Source of the DNA: Homalodisca vitripennis
Taxonomy: Eukaryota > Arthropoda > Insecta > Hemiptera > Cicadellidae
Direction: 5' to 3'
DNA: 64,000 nt
NCBI RefSeq assembly: GCF_021130785.1
Contig: NW_025778873.1
Span: 62,001 to 126,000, forward strand
Part shown: positions 20,501 through 34,950 of the stretch, one piece after another
Position numbering within the stretch: the stretch's first letter is position 1
Layout: each line of letters opens with the position of its first letter
Translations under genes and position numbers: made by a program
The notes under the pieces: model-generated
Told to the model about the DNA's origin: nothing
The model's input: the letters and a program-made list of their open reading frames with translations, nothing else
The model's database searches: none

Positions 20501-22117
20501 AAGAGTGCAAACTGTCGTTCACTTAACACAGTTACTTTAAATATCTGGATATTTACCCCACGTCATGCTCTACTTTAACCTCGCCAACAATTGCATTCCT
20601 CACATTGAAATGAAATAATAAAATATTTTGAGGTTGATGAGTTTTCAAAGGTTATTATCATAGAATTAGTGATGTTAACAATATACAACACAATAGAAGC
20701 AAAATTAATAGTAATAAAGGTACACAAGATTGAAGAGCCACAGTACCTAGTCGAGAGGTTCTTGTACCGTGGGAGGTGCCTGAACGAAGCAGCCGCCAGG
20801 ACGAGAAGCTTCACTTTCCTAAGTTGTGGCTTGAAGTGGAGAGGAGGGGCTTCGCGTATTCCAGCCTCCATTAGTTTAATGGTCTTCCTGAACATACCAG
20901 GAATGTTGATATTGTGCTATATTTAAAACTAAGCTTAGAAAATTATTAAGGACAACGTTTTCTGGATAGGATTGTATACTAATACATGTATTTTAGTAAT
21001 GTGTATAAAATAATTTGTGTGCTTTGTATTGATAATTCAGGGCTAGATGTAGTTTTGACGCGAAAACTTTCTTACAAGTCTCTCCCGCTGTCCTTCTTAG
21101 AGTACAGTTTATTGTCAGTCTCCAGTTTTAACTTTATCTTAATAAACTAGTACAGTTCCACTTAAAGAAACGTTACGTACAGTGATGTAAAATTGATAAA
21201 AGATCGTAATGAGATATCAGAAACGGTTTAGTACAAGTTCATGTATACTAGTCCAGTCCAGCACATTGCTGATTGTCCCGAAACACCATTACCATATTCA
21301 TTGACTGAGAATATGTAATAAAGGAAAAATGAAAAGTCTATAGTGAGTTATTATTAAGTTACTACTTTTATTTAATTTACAGTAAAGAAATGAGTACTAT
21401 AGCCTTTATCGCAAGGGTTTAGACCAGTTTGCCCAGTCGATTTAGAAGTTAGAATTATAGAGATGCAATGCTCTCGACAAAGACTCGTTCTGTTTAATCA
21501 TGAAACAACTTTAATTATGGGAAATAATGAGAATGAAAAATATTTAAAGTTGACAAAGAAATATAATTTTACATCTCCCTTACTTATCATTTCAATAGGA
21601 TATTTTCTATATATTCTACAAAAGAAGAGATCTCTAGTGTACGTTTTAGTAACCAACCGAATGAGGAAAATTGTATAGACCATATTTTCTAACAAACCTT
21701 TAAAACAATGTATTTGATATTATGGAGTTTTTAACATTTAAAATGAATTAGTAAGACAATACAAATTTAGCATGCTAGAACATATTATTTTCAACTAATT
21801 TTCAATATTTAGCCTTCTAAAACGCTAAAAATATTGCTTTAAACAATAATTGAAGAAATACTTCTCACAAACAGCTGTATATTTTTTATAAACTACATGA
21901 GAGTTAAAAAAATCAGTAATGATTTTTTACGAGGAATATTGTTGATCACCTATTCTCCCTGGTTTCTTTTGGTACAGAGAGGATTAATAACAGCTAAAAC
22001 TAAGGTTAATATCTTCCCTATACTGATAAATGAAGTAAAAATCGTTAACATTTACAAACCTAAATAATTCGAAAGAATTTGAATGAAATAATCAACCAAT
22101 CAATACAAAATTAAAAC
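17521..22117. other. AT-rich non-coding stretch with one weak LINE-like patch
   Basis: No gene recognised. At 20690-20900 (plus) a higher-GC patch translates to HKIEEPQYLVERFLYRG...RTRSFTFL, which resembles the C-terminal tail of non-LTR retrotransposon proteins. The similarity is short and I would not rely on it. The rest is AT-rich without coding signal. Confidence 0.45.
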
Positions 22118-22265
22118 TAGGATGCTGTGGTTAAGAAGAAATAGTGAGAGGGGAAATCGTGATATCTAAATGTTAAAACTTACTCAGCCATGTGAGTTCT
22201 AGTCTTAGTCCCGCCTCTGGCCATTGCATCGTGTTACTTGTAGTGCTTCTCTGATTGCTGAGTTT
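22118..22265 (+). repeat. possible tRNA-derived SINE remnant
   Basis: GGATGCTGTGGTTAAG resembles a Pol III A box. About 70 bp later GAGTTCTAGTCTTAGTCCCG resembles a B box followed by CCGCCTCTGGC. Only one copy is visible here and no poly-A tail is clear, so this is tentative. Confidence 0.25.
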
Positions 22266-24029
22266 ATTTTAATAATAAAATGCGATATAAAAATTAATAT
22301 TTTACTTAGATACCTACCGTTTTACCTATACGATTCGTATGTAAGATATAATATACGTATGTAAGATTCTTGTAAAATATTACATACGTTGATTTTAAGT
22401 GCTAGATAAAACTATTCTTTTACATAGACAATAATGGGTTTTTTATGGTGCATCCATCCATATATCCATGATTTAAACCTATCACTTAGAATATTGTTTT
22501 AGGTTTTCTTTAGCCTGAGTGGGGTGATGTAAACATTTCTTTGTAAGGTTGTCTGCCTGCCTGTCTGTCTATTTAATTTATATTTCAAAATACATTGCGA
22601 TATTTTAGTAAGTATACCACATTTTAAAATACCGTAATTGTTTGCAGTACTCTACCAATTTACTTAGTTTGCGATTTACCCATCGTCATTATAATCATCC
22701 ATACATACAATTAAAAACTTTTCGCTAACACTCATCCAAATCCCATCAAGTGACATACTCCATGGTTTATCCCTATGACACAGATATAAAAAGAAATTTA
22801 AAATATGAAGTATATATGTCTGTTAACGTTCTATATATCATGACGTGCGAACATACAGATAGTCAGAAATGCAATTTTATATCTTCTCAAGTTATAGTCT
22901 TTGATAACCTTAATCCTACTGTAACCATTTAATCCTCATTGATCATGAACAAAGTAATGTATGTGTGTTTTTAAAGGCGTAAATATATCGAACCCTTCAA
23001 CTTTTATTTGATGTAGTGTGAAATGTTGATAGTATTATTGCTGATGTGACAAACTGTTATAACTCCCAGCCAGTGTAACATTCATACATGATAACCTCTA
23101 CATAATAAATACTAACTTACTATTGGAGACAGCTTCCATATATCATTGTACTACACTATAATAACAAATCCTGGTAATTCCTTAAATCTCATACAAAGTT
23201 TTATTTCAGTGACAATATGGTTTAATTTAAAATTTAAAACTATAATGATATGTATCCTCAGCTGATGTAAACTTAGAGGAAGTCGAAATCGTACAGTATC
23301 GAAAATCATGGAAATCATCAAAAATTATTTTTATCCGAGAAATATTTTCCTTGACTTACCACAATTAAAACTGATCAAGATACACATAAATAACAGCTAT
23401 TTACAATCAGACAATATTAATTTAACAATATTCTGACTGTATATGATGTTTGGCTGACATTGATTGAACATTTATTCACGTATAACTGGTTTTTAGTTGT
23501 ACTAAGCAGAGAAAAATAAAATTCTTACTTTTCACCCTTTTTTCTCTCCTATTTCGAGCTCCACAACTACTGGCAGAAGCATTGATTGGTTTATTTTTAG
23601 GGTAAATTTGTCTAGCGATATCCAGGTTGTGTGCATAATACTAAGCGAATTGGCTTTAAACTTCTGCACTAACCGACCCATTTAATAGAAATTATATTAA
23701 AAATAAAATAATGCTAAGAACTATTTTTATATTTTAAGTTATTTTTTTCTGAGTATAGAAGGAACCTTCGCTCAGGAGACGTTACTAAATACATGGTAAC
23801 ATCTTAATTTTAGTACGCGTAAACTGCATGTAGAGGATATTGTATTATACACTAAACTTTAATAACGAATATTGTGTTTTAATAATTCAATAAAAATTTA
23901 AATTCTCTAACAAGTTTAAAGATGCACTGATGCTGTTGTAAAGATCTCATTGCTTTCAAAGATGTGTGATTCGGTTATTCAGGCGAGGGTTCAATCCAGC
24001 AGGGTGTCCCCTCAATTTTATCTCAAGCA
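22266..24029. other. AT-rich non-coding stretch
   Basis: No gene or clear repeat recognised, apart from the left edge of a family-R repeat copy near 23930-24030. Confidence 0.5.
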
Positions 24030-25140
24030 TTATTCTCCAAAACGATATATTTATATTTAATCTTGAAGCAGTAATTAAATTATTATTAGTTATAAAGATA
24101 AAATTCAATATTTAAATGTAACTTTGGAATTTAATTAGACATTTTTAACACTGCATAATTTTAATAGACCCTTTATTTCCTCTTGTACTGTGGAAGAGAG
24201 ATCTGGCGTGAATTTCAGTAAATAATAGAATGAGATAAAACTTCTAGAACATATTTATGTGCAAAACATTTTGGAACTGAATTTAAATTATTAACTTTTA
24301 CTAATGAAAAAGAATTGATCGTATTTATATATTAAATTAAAAGAATTAACTAATTTCACTTCATTACAAATATCTTGCTTTCTAAAAATTCTACAAAGAT
24401 TTCCATAAAAATGTTAAGTTGAAAAATGTTTCTCATAAACGGATATATAAATATTTTTAATAAAACAGTTTTAAAATTCCGAAAATATTTGTATTACGGT
24501 TAGCAATACCGATGAACAGTTCCAGTGCTTTGAGCTGTGATTAATAGTCTTTAAAAATAGGACACATATCGCTTTGTATAACGAGAGATAGGGAATAAAA
24601 TAGTTTTGATTAATAAAGAATTAAACGTAACTCATCCAGGTAAATCCTGATCCTGGTCCTGCTTCTGGCTGTCCCGCTGTGTTCCTAGTGGTATTTCCGG
24701 GGCTTGTTGTGAATTGTACAAAGTTTGAAAATTGTGGCGACATAACACTTTAGAATTATTTAAAAACATCAAATTATATCAATGCCACGTTGTTTCCATG
24801 GATATAAAATAAAACTTTATGTAAACTGCTGCTTACGTCTCACCTGTCTCCTTGTATTGCTGACGTCACGACTACTACTAATACTAAACAGAACGTTTAT
24901 TATATTATTACCCCATCACATACCATTGATTGGGGTTTGGGGTATTAATCTTATTCAATGAGTCAAACGTGTGAATAAAACATAATTATAAACATTTTAA
25001 TGAGGGTTGTCCCCCGACTCAAGTTCTGATTTATGTTCTACATTATTATTGTTTAAACACAATATTCAGGGACACTATTCGTCATGACATTTTATACTAT
25101 TGTTAATTATTCTATAATATGTACATTTAAATTTAAAAAA
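24030..25140 (+). repeat. family-R dispersed repeat, long copy 1
   Basis: A roughly 1.1-kb non-coding repeat, collinear with 49715-50930. Shared landmarks in order: ATTCTCCAAAACGA; CTCTTGTACTGT(G)GAAGAGAG-type sequence followed by CTGGCGTG; TTTGTATAACGAGA; TCCTGGTCCTGCTTCTGG; TTTCCATGGATATAAAATAA; ATTGCTGACGTCACGACTAC. No coding capacity is seen. Partial copies occur at 29240-29680 and 31640-31870. Confidence 0.8.
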
Positions 25141-26786
25141 TACTTCAGCAAATAACATAACTATAATTTATCAATAATCGTATTTAATTTTATATTATAA
25201 AACGAAACTTTTTTTATGTGTAATAGTCACATTAAGCTTACCGGACAGATTTAACTCAATTTGATCCATTTGATTGATGATTTGTCCATTTACTTAGGTA
25301 CAAAGGAAACATGCGCATTTGTATTTTACGGTGTTCCTTAAATATTTTTTATCAAATTTATATTTCATTTAAAATTTTAACATGTATTTAAATTTAAAAT
25401 TAACAATATACCATTTCGCTGTTAACCATATAAGACAACGCAATGTATTCCATTTTTTATATCAGTAAATAAACATCTAATGTCGTATTAAGATAAAAAT
25501 AATGTCATTACGATATGGTATTTATATATATATATATAGCACCAATGAAATATTAAACCAATTTGCATATTATATATTATACTATTCTTATATTTAGCTT
25601 GTTGAGCATTTCCACAAAACATATTTAATAGGTGAGTGTCTCAATAGGCAATAAAGTCGCATTGTGCGATAATAAAGTACGTCGATTCATCATCATACAA
25701 TAGCAAAAAATGCCTTACGAATTAGTAAAATTATCGTGCCTCATAATAAATATAATACCTCAAAGTAGAGTAGAGACACTGAACATATTATTAATTACAT
25801 ATAATGTAGGCGTATCAGGTAAATAATTGTTAGAGAATCCTATTTACTGTTTTTTGATCATACGCTAGTAATGAAATCCCTACGAAGCCTTGAGAGAATG
25901 GAAGTTTTATAAATGAGTATAATATCTCAAATTATGATTTAAAGCAATCTAGATAAGGTATTACATGTAAAGGTATTACATCATTATAAGCTAACTAAAT
26001 CTAGTTATTAAGAAATTAGACTCAAATTTATAAATTAACTATATGATTGAATGAACCAATTAAAGGATGTTGTTTAAACATTTTTTATGTAAGAAACAAG
26101 TTAGCAAGATAGTTTATCATGTACACGCGATAAATGCCATATATGTATAATAGGTCAGACTATATAGTGAAATGATAAATATCTTAGCATTTATTTGTAA
26201 CATCTAAGAGCACAACGAACAACGCAATGCATTTACTGACTAAAATATTGGTATGATGCAATACTAAGTATTAATTACTTGTGGTTATAACTTAAAAAAT
26301 ACGGGTACTACCATTTAGGTACATTTTCAAAAACTAAGGTTATTTTAAAGCATAAACAAACCTTTATCCTTGATGGGCGAGATATTCGACCTTTGTACAT
26401 TTGTGTTTGGCTACTTCTTTTTTTAATTTTTAATCTAACGATAAATACTTAATAACCCAACTTTTTGCTTGTGAAGGCTTTAAGAAACGGCTATTTTGTA
26501 GTGTGCGTTTTAGATTGAAAATCGAGAAGATAGAGGAATTTTCAGAATTATACATTTCTTAAGAGTTTTTTATGAGGGTGTTTAAATCACAAAGTATTTA
26601 TTATTACAATTTTCTTATATTTGTTATCAATAAAATTAAATTTTATGTCATCATTTAAGGACCATTTTCCCATAAATTAATTACAGTTTCAATTTTGTTG
26701 TAAATAAAATCTTGCTACGCACAATTTCCAAAATTTTAAATGTGTATTATTGTCTTGGTTATTGTTTTTGTAAAGAAAAAAATTAA
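25141..26786. other. AT-rich non-coding stretch
   Basis: No gene or RNA recognised; a short TA tract lies near 25523. Confidence 0.6.
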
Positions 26787-28560
26787 AAGGGGATCACCGA
26801 GTATGGCGGTGATGTGTAAAATCATACAAGAACAGAGCGACTTGGTCTACACAGCCGAGGAGAAGGCCGATGTCTTCGCCGACACCACGGAGGTTCAGTT
26901 CTCTCCCAACCATGATATAGACGACCCAGAACACTCTAGTAAAGTGGAGAGCTTCTTGGAGGCCACCGACCATGACGATCAGCAAGAATCGGACGAACTG
27001 CCCACCATCACGGTGGCTGAAGTTGCAAGCGCCTTCGCTAGATTTCGCCCGAAGAAGGCCCCGGGAGTAAGATCGACTGGGCACCCCAGCGCTCAGAAGA
27101 CTTCCAGAATGGGTCGTGAAATTGATAACCTCTCTCTTCAACTCCTGCCTCCGACTCAAAAACCTTACCCTACCCGACAGCTATCGCCCAATCTAACTCC
27201 TACCTTCTTTGTCAAACAACTCATTCTGGCCCGCTTCCCCGAGGACTTCCACACGGGAAATTCGCAAAGATCAATACAGTTTCATTCAGGGTCACTCCTC
27301 CACCCTCAAACTGACTATAGTTTTCTCACACCTCACTGACACCCACAACCAAGGGCTGGTCACCACCGCAGTTCCCTTGATGTCAGCAAGAACCTTTGAC
27401 CGCGTCTGGCATCAAGGGATTTTGTACAAGTTGGCTCACAGTCCTCTTCCAGGCAGTATGTTCCGGCTCCTACAGTCGTACCTGGCAGACATAACGTTCT
27501 CTGTCACTATGGAACAGGCCGTGTCGTCCTTTTTGGCCCAACACCGCGGGAGTGCTACAGGGATCTTTACTGGGCCCAGTGCTGTACTTGTGGTACAAAA
27601 ATGACATCCCAGTCATTTCCCAGGATGCCCCTCGCTCCTCTACGCTGACGACGCACTGTTCTACAGTAATTCGGCCTCCATGCGTCAATAATGTGTCTAC
27701 ATGAAGCCGACAAATGGAACAACTGGACCCCTAACTGAGGAAGTGGAATGCCAGGATCAATACGCAGAAGAGCAAGGTTATCTGCTTGACAAAACACCAA
27801 CAATACCACAGCACAGCGTGAGAGGATTCACCTGCAGGGGGTCCAACTAAGGTGGGACCAAGTCCATCCAAATACTTGGGAGTCGTCCTCAACAGGACTC
27901 TTACGACTGGGCTTGCCGACTAAGGGAGGATCCTCCTTGGAATGGCCGCCCGTCAAGGGCTGTCGGCCCTACTGAGACCTCACTCCGGGACTACCTACCG
28001 ACACGAAGCTGCTGATCTAAAACACGATAGTTCGCCCTATCGTGACACACGCGGCTCCGGCCTGGTATCCCACACACCTCCAAGACGATCAGGAAGGCAC
28101 TAGAAGCCTTCCAGAACACACCATGGTTCGTCAGGAACACGGTCGTCCTACGGTCTGCAGAAATACCTAGCCTGCATGAATACATCACAGGTCAGGCGAG
28201 AGCCATGTATTCAGCGGCAGCTGAATCACTTTGGGAAAACACATCCGTGAGTGGGCAACCAGGGAAGCCGTTATACCTGTGGAAAATCATTACTAGATGA
28301 CTCACCCTAGAAGAAAGAAAAATAACAAAAACCAACTGACACACCACTTCACTACACAGACCAACCAGTCTACTCGAAAGCGGCAGAAATTTAAAACTAC
28401 ACAATTAACAACTCCCCACGACTTAACGCAACAATAGCCCCACTTGGGGCTAGACGAACACATGACCAGTAGCCATTCTGCTTGTTGCAGAGCCGCTACC
28501 TCAGAAGGGACAAGAAGCCCCAGCCTACCCGATGCCTGCCTGCCAGAAAGATTGGAATTT
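26787..28560 (+). mobile_element. degenerate Jockey-like LINE, copy 1 (RT domain, no endonuclease)
   Basis: GC content jumps relative to the flanks. In shifting plus-strand frames it has TITVAEVASAFARFRPKKAPG (the KKAPG start of the RT), LILARFPEDF, ARTFDRVWHQGILYKLAH (RT motif A region), then in another frame LLYADDALFYS (catalytic YADD), and later PWFVRNTVVLRSAEIPS. This order is that of Jockey-clade reverse transcriptases. The copy lacks the endonuclease, carries many stops, and ends in a 3' region with the hairpin GCCCCACTTGGGGC. Family-R sequence resumes at 28580. Confidence 0.85.
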
Positions 28561-30600
28561 TTCAACGCCTGTGCCTTATAAACTGATTCTTTTTGTACGC
28601 TTAGAGTACTGAAAGAATTAAAAATCCTAAATCACAAGTTCTTATTATGAGTTGAATTATTTCTATGACTATATAACTTCATTTCGTTTCTCTTGTGAAA
28701 TTGATGAGTGCTCTGGGTTGTAATCTCAGCAAAAAATTAAGTAGATAAAAATATATACAGTTTTTTTCTTGAAACCTTCACAATACTGTTTTAAAAATGT
28801 TTATTTTAAACTACTAAACGTTAATAAGTTACGAATTTTAATCCTAAGTCAACCAGCATTCACTAAGTTCAAAGTTTGTTACATATTTAAAAATGCTAGA
28901 AAGATGACCCTTAGACATATTTAAGAAAATAATTCTGTAATTAATCTTTACGCTCTTTATGAAATATTTATGATGGATCTTAAATCATTTTAATTTTTTT
29001 ATAAAGACAATGATAAGTGATTTCTTCTGTACATTTAGAGCACTGAAAGCATTAAAAGCGCCAAGTAACAAGTTTTTTTCTAAATTTTATACAAAGTATA
29101 CTAACCTTAATATTGTTGATTAATGTAATCTTCACGACAAAAGTCCATTGTAAGTTCCCTATAAGATTAAATCCTGTTAACAGAATACGTGTTATACTTA
29201 GATTCCAACAGTTTTAGTTTTTCTTTCTGTGAGGAAAATCGCTAAAACTCGTAAACAGATATGTCTAAGAAGAACAGTGAGAACAGAAACTTTGATTCTT
29301 AACTAATTAAATTAACTCATCTGTAAGGCCGTGTCTCAATCATTGTCTTCGCCCTCGTACTCCTCCTGGTGGTGAGTTTCTGACGTCTTGCGTGTTGGAC
29401 GATTTGAAAGTTAAACTGAACTATGAAAAAGGCCTTGCCCTTAACAAACTCTGTCCATCTAACCTGTTCCTGGACATGCTTTTCCAACCTAACGTAGTAT
29501 GACGTTAAAGAATTTTGTAAACAACACTTCTGATTTCATCGAAAATTAGAAATACTTGTACTCTGTTTCCATGGATAGAAACTTATAACAATATGAACTC
29601 CGTTGTTTCACCTGTTTCATTTTATTTCAGTTGTTACTTTCACTTGCGACATGGCTACTACTACCTTTTACCGATTCTTATCAGATTACTTTTACATATA
29701 TAAGTAAAAAGTTTTAAATTATCATAGTTAATATACTGTTATTTAATGTACAAATAATTGTATTTGTTTTATACTTGTAAACAAAGAAATAAACGATAAT
29801 TTTTGCCTAATTATTATTGTAGCTCCAATAGTTAATAAGTAGAGTGGTTTATCCCCGATAGTTGTCAAACCTAAATTTAATGTACAGTGATTTCGGTTTA
29901 CAATTAATTATTACTAATAATGTTATGATTGATGATTTTCTTAATTTCGTATGAACGAATCTTAAAACTCTTGCAAAAGTTATGGAGAATAATTGGAAAC
30001 TGATTCTTTCTGTACAACTAGAGTAGTGAAGGGATTTAATATCATAAATGACAAGCTATTTCTATTTGCCCAAAAACACAAGAAAATTATTTGTTGATCA
30101 AGATAATAAACACTAAGCAAGAGAAAAAACTGTAAACTTCAATAAAGAATAAAATCCTATTAATTGTAAACGCGTTATAATCAAATAGAGACGGCTTGTT
30201 TGTTGTGATTAATAATTCCAAAACAAGAATGCCATTTTGGGTGAGAAGAATAGTTAGGGAAAATACTTTGAATTGTAAACCATTAAAGTAACTCATTTAT
30301 TGATCCTTATCTAAACATTGTAGTTAGTTTTACTATACTAAGATGTTGGTGTACCTTCAAGACGATAAGTTCTAGGAAGGAAAAGACATCAAGATAGTTA
30401 GAACCTGCTTGAGATGTCTCTGACACATTTATGTAAATAATTCTCTTTTTAATCTTTACACTTTTTATCAAATATGTAATAAAGAATCTTAAATCATTTG
30501 CATTTTGCATTGAAAATAATTGTACACTGATATTTTTTGCACACTGAGAATACTGAAAGGATTTAAAACCATAAATCACACAAGGTCATCCTGTTTCTCT
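28561..30600. repeat. family-R dispersed repeat, several partial copies
   Basis: The hairpin module CTGATTCTTTCTGTAC...GAGTACTGAAAGGATT recurs at about 28580, 29018, 30001 and 30530. The TTTCCATGGATA and GACATGGCTACTACTAC segments at 29570-29670 match the long copy at 24030-25140. No coding sequence is supported. Confidence 0.7.
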
Positions 30601-32679
30601 TCTGTTTCCTTTCAAATATAGGATCAATTGAGGACCACTGGAGTAGATCATGAATTGTTTTTTAAGTAGCTGGATAAGGAAATGAAAAAATAGGATATAA
30701 TTTGTATAGTAAAATGCACATTTTTTTACAGATGTAAGTAAATGATTTATTGTTCTCTTAGGGCAAGAAGCTTAGAAAATTGCAATTAGTCATATAAGGT
30801 CCTTGGCGCTGCTTCCAGAGTGACAGGATATTTTGGTTGGGTGTAGGGGCCAGCTTCTGTCGAGATTCAAGAGGAAAAAATTAGGGCACTAAATTTTAAG
30901 TCATGACTCCCCGTAAGAAAGAAAAGCCAGCTCTAAACCATCATATCCAATCAAACAGGTAGGGGGAGGCACGCCCTTATGTCTAGTCTGGAATGAACCA
31001 TTGACTCTTAGGGAACGAACGCTACAAACTCCACCAATCAATTCCCGCAGTAGGCTAGACCTACAGAATTACCCTTGTGCTCTATAATTTCGAATTTTGC
31101 GGTTATTGATGTCCTGGTCTTGGACATCTATCATGTTGGCCAAATTTAAGTGACACATCGGTTTTTGCAGTAACCAATGTGGGTTCAACTGGAAGGTATA
31201 AACCAGCCAGAAATGAACCCTCTGGGGAAAGTAAATATTTACATAAGGATTACTGTATTGCAGCTAACAGATACATGATTTTTCATTATTTATTGTAAAT
31301 GAATCAGCACACATCTTCAGATAAACTAAACGCCAGTTTCTTGGAAGAACAAGAGTTTAGAAAGACTACTTATTGTTAGGCTCTCTAAATATACATACTT
31401 AAAACTGTTCTCACTTTCAGATCTTTTTGAACTTACATCCCTTTAGTATGAGTCATATCTTGTACCAGATATATTCAATACATTTTTTTGAGTTTTTATG
31501 TGAAGAAATAAAGAGTAGCATCGAAACGTATAGTAACCTTCAGCTTAAAAGTAAAAGATCTTAAATCTATTAGTTTACGCCATTAGTGAATTTGGAACCC
31601 AGAAATTAAAGTAAATACACATTTTTATCTGAACCGTTATAATTCCTGAACTAGAAAGAGATAGTGAGAGCAGAAACTATGAACAACAAAAATAACTTAC
31701 TGAAGGTCCTGGTCCTGATCCTCTCTCTGAGCCTCACATCCTGTTCCATGTTCGGTGGTTCTCCGGGGTGCTGGTTTCTCCGGGGGGATTAGAACGATTT
31801 TTGAATATACTAAACAATCCAAAACATATTTTTCAAATTTTATTTCCTTGTTTCCATAGATATAAGTTAATATAGATGTGTACTTCTATTATGAACATAT
31901 TAGCTGGATTCTTTAAATAAAACTTTCCATGTGTATTCCCACGAAAGAGACGTTCTATTATAATTTTATAATCACCAACACAAGATTTGTTGTATATCCT
32001 TTCTAGCCTAGTGACCAAGCATTGACAAGTACAACGAACAGCCTCGAGTTTCGGGAAATTAAACTCACTTATCTTTCAGTCCAACCCTGATCAATAAACG
32101 GTCCAGCAAGGCCCAGTCAGGCAGCTAAACATTCAGTTATAAAGGGTTTTATCAATTATTACTACAGAGTCCTGCAGCTTCAAGTGAACTAGCTGTAGAT
32201 TGAATACTTCTATTACTTGATATCTTGAACATGGTCTTTGTATTGGAACTCACTTTAATCCAAATAAGGGCTTCAAATCTTACAGTACAAACATTGTCTT
32301 GAACAAGACAAGATGGAGGCAGGTAAAAAGTATGGGTGGCAGCAGTTACCGACAACTGATATTTTCCCGTAGTGAACAGAGAGTAAGGCCCATTTTGTTC
32401 CTTAAAAAGTTCTTGACTCGTTTATCTGTTAAGAACGATATTTTTTACGGAAAATTTTTAGAAATGATTGAGATTAAACACATTAACGCAATACGTAATG
32501 AATTTTAATCCTTTCAGATAACATTCCCTAATATAAAATTATTTTCAACATTTACACTACTATAAAATGCCTGAAAGATGACTCTCAGAGATATTTAAGT
32601 AAATTCTCATAGTAATCTTTACACATTTCATATTGTTTGTATGAACGAATCTTAAAACATTTGGATTTTAATCTGCTGC
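30601..32679. other. non-coding stretch with family-R fragments
   Basis: At 30780-31240 base composition is nearly balanced, unlike its surroundings, but no frame gives a recognisable protein. At 31640-31870 a partial family-R copy is present (GGTCCTGGTCCTGATCC, TTGTTTCCATAGATATAAG). A short family-R piece lies just before 32680. Confidence 0.5.
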
Positions 32680-33712
32680 AACAACAAGGAGAGAGCTGCC
32701 GGAGGATGTTTGTTGACACTCTCAGCACAGACAACGTCTCCATCTGGCGGATCGCCCGAACCCTCAGAAGCGATAAGAGGACTGCTCGGCCCATCCAAGG
32801 AGAAACCAGGCTGATGTAAACGGCAGAGTAGAAGGTTGAGGTCTTCACCTGCACCATGGAGACTCGTTCTCTGATTCTCATCGCACAGGGGCGGTGAGAT
32901 GAGGGGAGACGTGCTGTTAGGCTAGACACAAGCAAGAGTGTCGAGAAGAGGATTAAGTGGCCGAAGGCCGAATAGAAGAAAGAAGAGGAGAAGGCAAGAG
33001 GCCTGGCAAATAAGTCACAGACTTGTGTCAGGGATGGAGGTGGGAACGAGGGGCTTCGGTCCCAGCACGTCTCAACCACCAGATACGCGACTCAGAACAC
33101 TCTTGATTAGTGCAGGGCTTCGTAGAAGGAACCAACCAGAACGAATGTGAAGAAACCGAAGAATTTTCTGGCATTACTGAAGCTGAAGTCGCTGGACCCT
33201 TCTCAAGTCTTTGTCCGAAGAATGCGTAAAGATCTGACCACCTTGGTACCCCAGCACTCAGAAGACTGCCAGAACGGGTCGTGAAATGGTTCACCTTTAT
33301 CTTCAAATTCTGCCTCCGAACACTTGAAACAATTTCCTAAACCCCGGAAGCAAGCTAAGTTTTTCTATTTCCCGAAGCCACTCTAAAACCACTCAAAACC
33401 CTACCTGACAGCTACCAATCTCGCGCTTCTTTCTCTGACAAAAACCCTTGAGCGACTCATTCTGGCCCGATTCCCCGAGGATTTCCACCAGCAGATTCGT
33501 TATGAACAATAAGTCTTCCGTCGGGGCCACCCCACCACCCTCCAAGTAACTAGAGTGTCTTCCGATCTCACCGACAAACATAACCCGAGACTTGTTACCA
33601 CCGCTGTCTCCCTAGACGTCAGCCTGTACCGGCTCCTCCAGTCATACCTAGCGGACAGGACGTTGTCTGTTACAATGTAACAGGCCCATCACAGCGGGCG
33701 TGCTACAGTACA
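32680..33712 (+). mobile_element. degenerate Jockey-like LINE, copy 2
   Basis: Shares long stretches with the LINE at 26787-28560, e.g. ACTCAGAAGACTGCCAGAA, CGACTCATTCTGGCCCG, CCCCGAGGATTTCCAC and CTCCAGTCATACCTAGCGGA. The N-terminal part (RRMFVDTLSTDNVSIWRIAR, then RTARPIQGE) corresponds to the region just before the RT. All frames are broken and the fragment stops within the RT palm. Same orientation as copy 1. Confidence 0.8.
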
Positions 33713-34950
33713 TTTCTTAGTTAATTTCTTAGAAATTGCTGTTTTTATTTCATAATTTATTACTTATAAAAGAAATGAGATCATCATATTCATTTAAATT
33801 TATATTCCATTGTAAACTACAATTATAATTAGTTACGTTTTTTTAATACTACATATTATTAAATACATATAAGACATGTAACATAAGCTATTTTGAGTAA
33901 TTATGAAGTAATATTTTAACGAATTCTAGCACGAAAACAAAAATTTGAATGAATAGCCATCTTTACAAGGACGGGTTTAACGCAGCTGTTACCATTTTTA
34001 TTGCGTTCCTATGACTATATTCTAATGTTTTGATAGATAATTTTCACTACGCAATATGGATGGGATGTTTATATTTTGAAAATTATGTATTGATTACCCT
34101 CTTCAATGCACGAGCCAATTTAAAGCATGGGTAAAGGACCCAATGTACGAGTATTTGACACCTTGCATCTAAAGTGAGAAAATATCTACCGACAGAATTT
34201 GTGAGCGTTAAGAATTTTTAGTGACATAAAAAAGAATGTTGCTGGGATACCTGCAGTTTTTATCTGGCGTAGAATAAGACGCATAGAACAAAATAAATTG
34301 GTACACATCTGTTACCGACTATATAAATACTTCTGAGTAAGATCAACGTTTATTGCCTTCTTATCAGATAAGAAAATCATTGAAAATCCAATACTTTATC
34401 TTCTAACAGTAGTAAGATGGCAATTTACATTGTATTAGCCAATAAACCTGCTTTGTCTTTTGAAGGGTTAGAGGAATTTATCTTAAGTCAGAAAAACATC
34501 TTTGCTTTAGTTTTCGTGGGACTCAAAGTGGAAGAGTATGAAAGGTTAAAAGTTATAATTTTCCATAAATCAATTTATAGTAGCTATACAAACATAAGCC
34601 CAACTATGAAATTTAGCGTTTGGTAAGCGTGTATAAAAAATTAAAATATAGCTAAAATCAGTTTAATTACGCAATATAGTTGTCTGAAGGTGATATAAAT
34701 GTTATTGGTATCTAAAGGTTAGTTATAATTGTTTAAATCTAAGAAAAATAACTCTTACAAACAGTTCCATAAAACTTTAATTGTGATTGATAAGCCACAC
34801 GTTCAATGATTTAAAATTTAAAACAAACAATTTATAAAGATTCCCTTCACCACAAAACCAATAAACCTATGCTATAATATGCCAATACTAAGATATGCAA
34901 GAATCAAAGGCTGTTTAAAAAAAAACTTTCAATATTCTCAACCAATCTTG
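33713..34950. other. AT-rich non-coding stretch
   Basis: Nothing recognised. Confidence 0.55.

Noticed and set aside
21463..21695. Frames of 65-71 codons on both strands
   Set aside because: No recognisable features and both strands open, as expected in AT-rich non-coding DNA.
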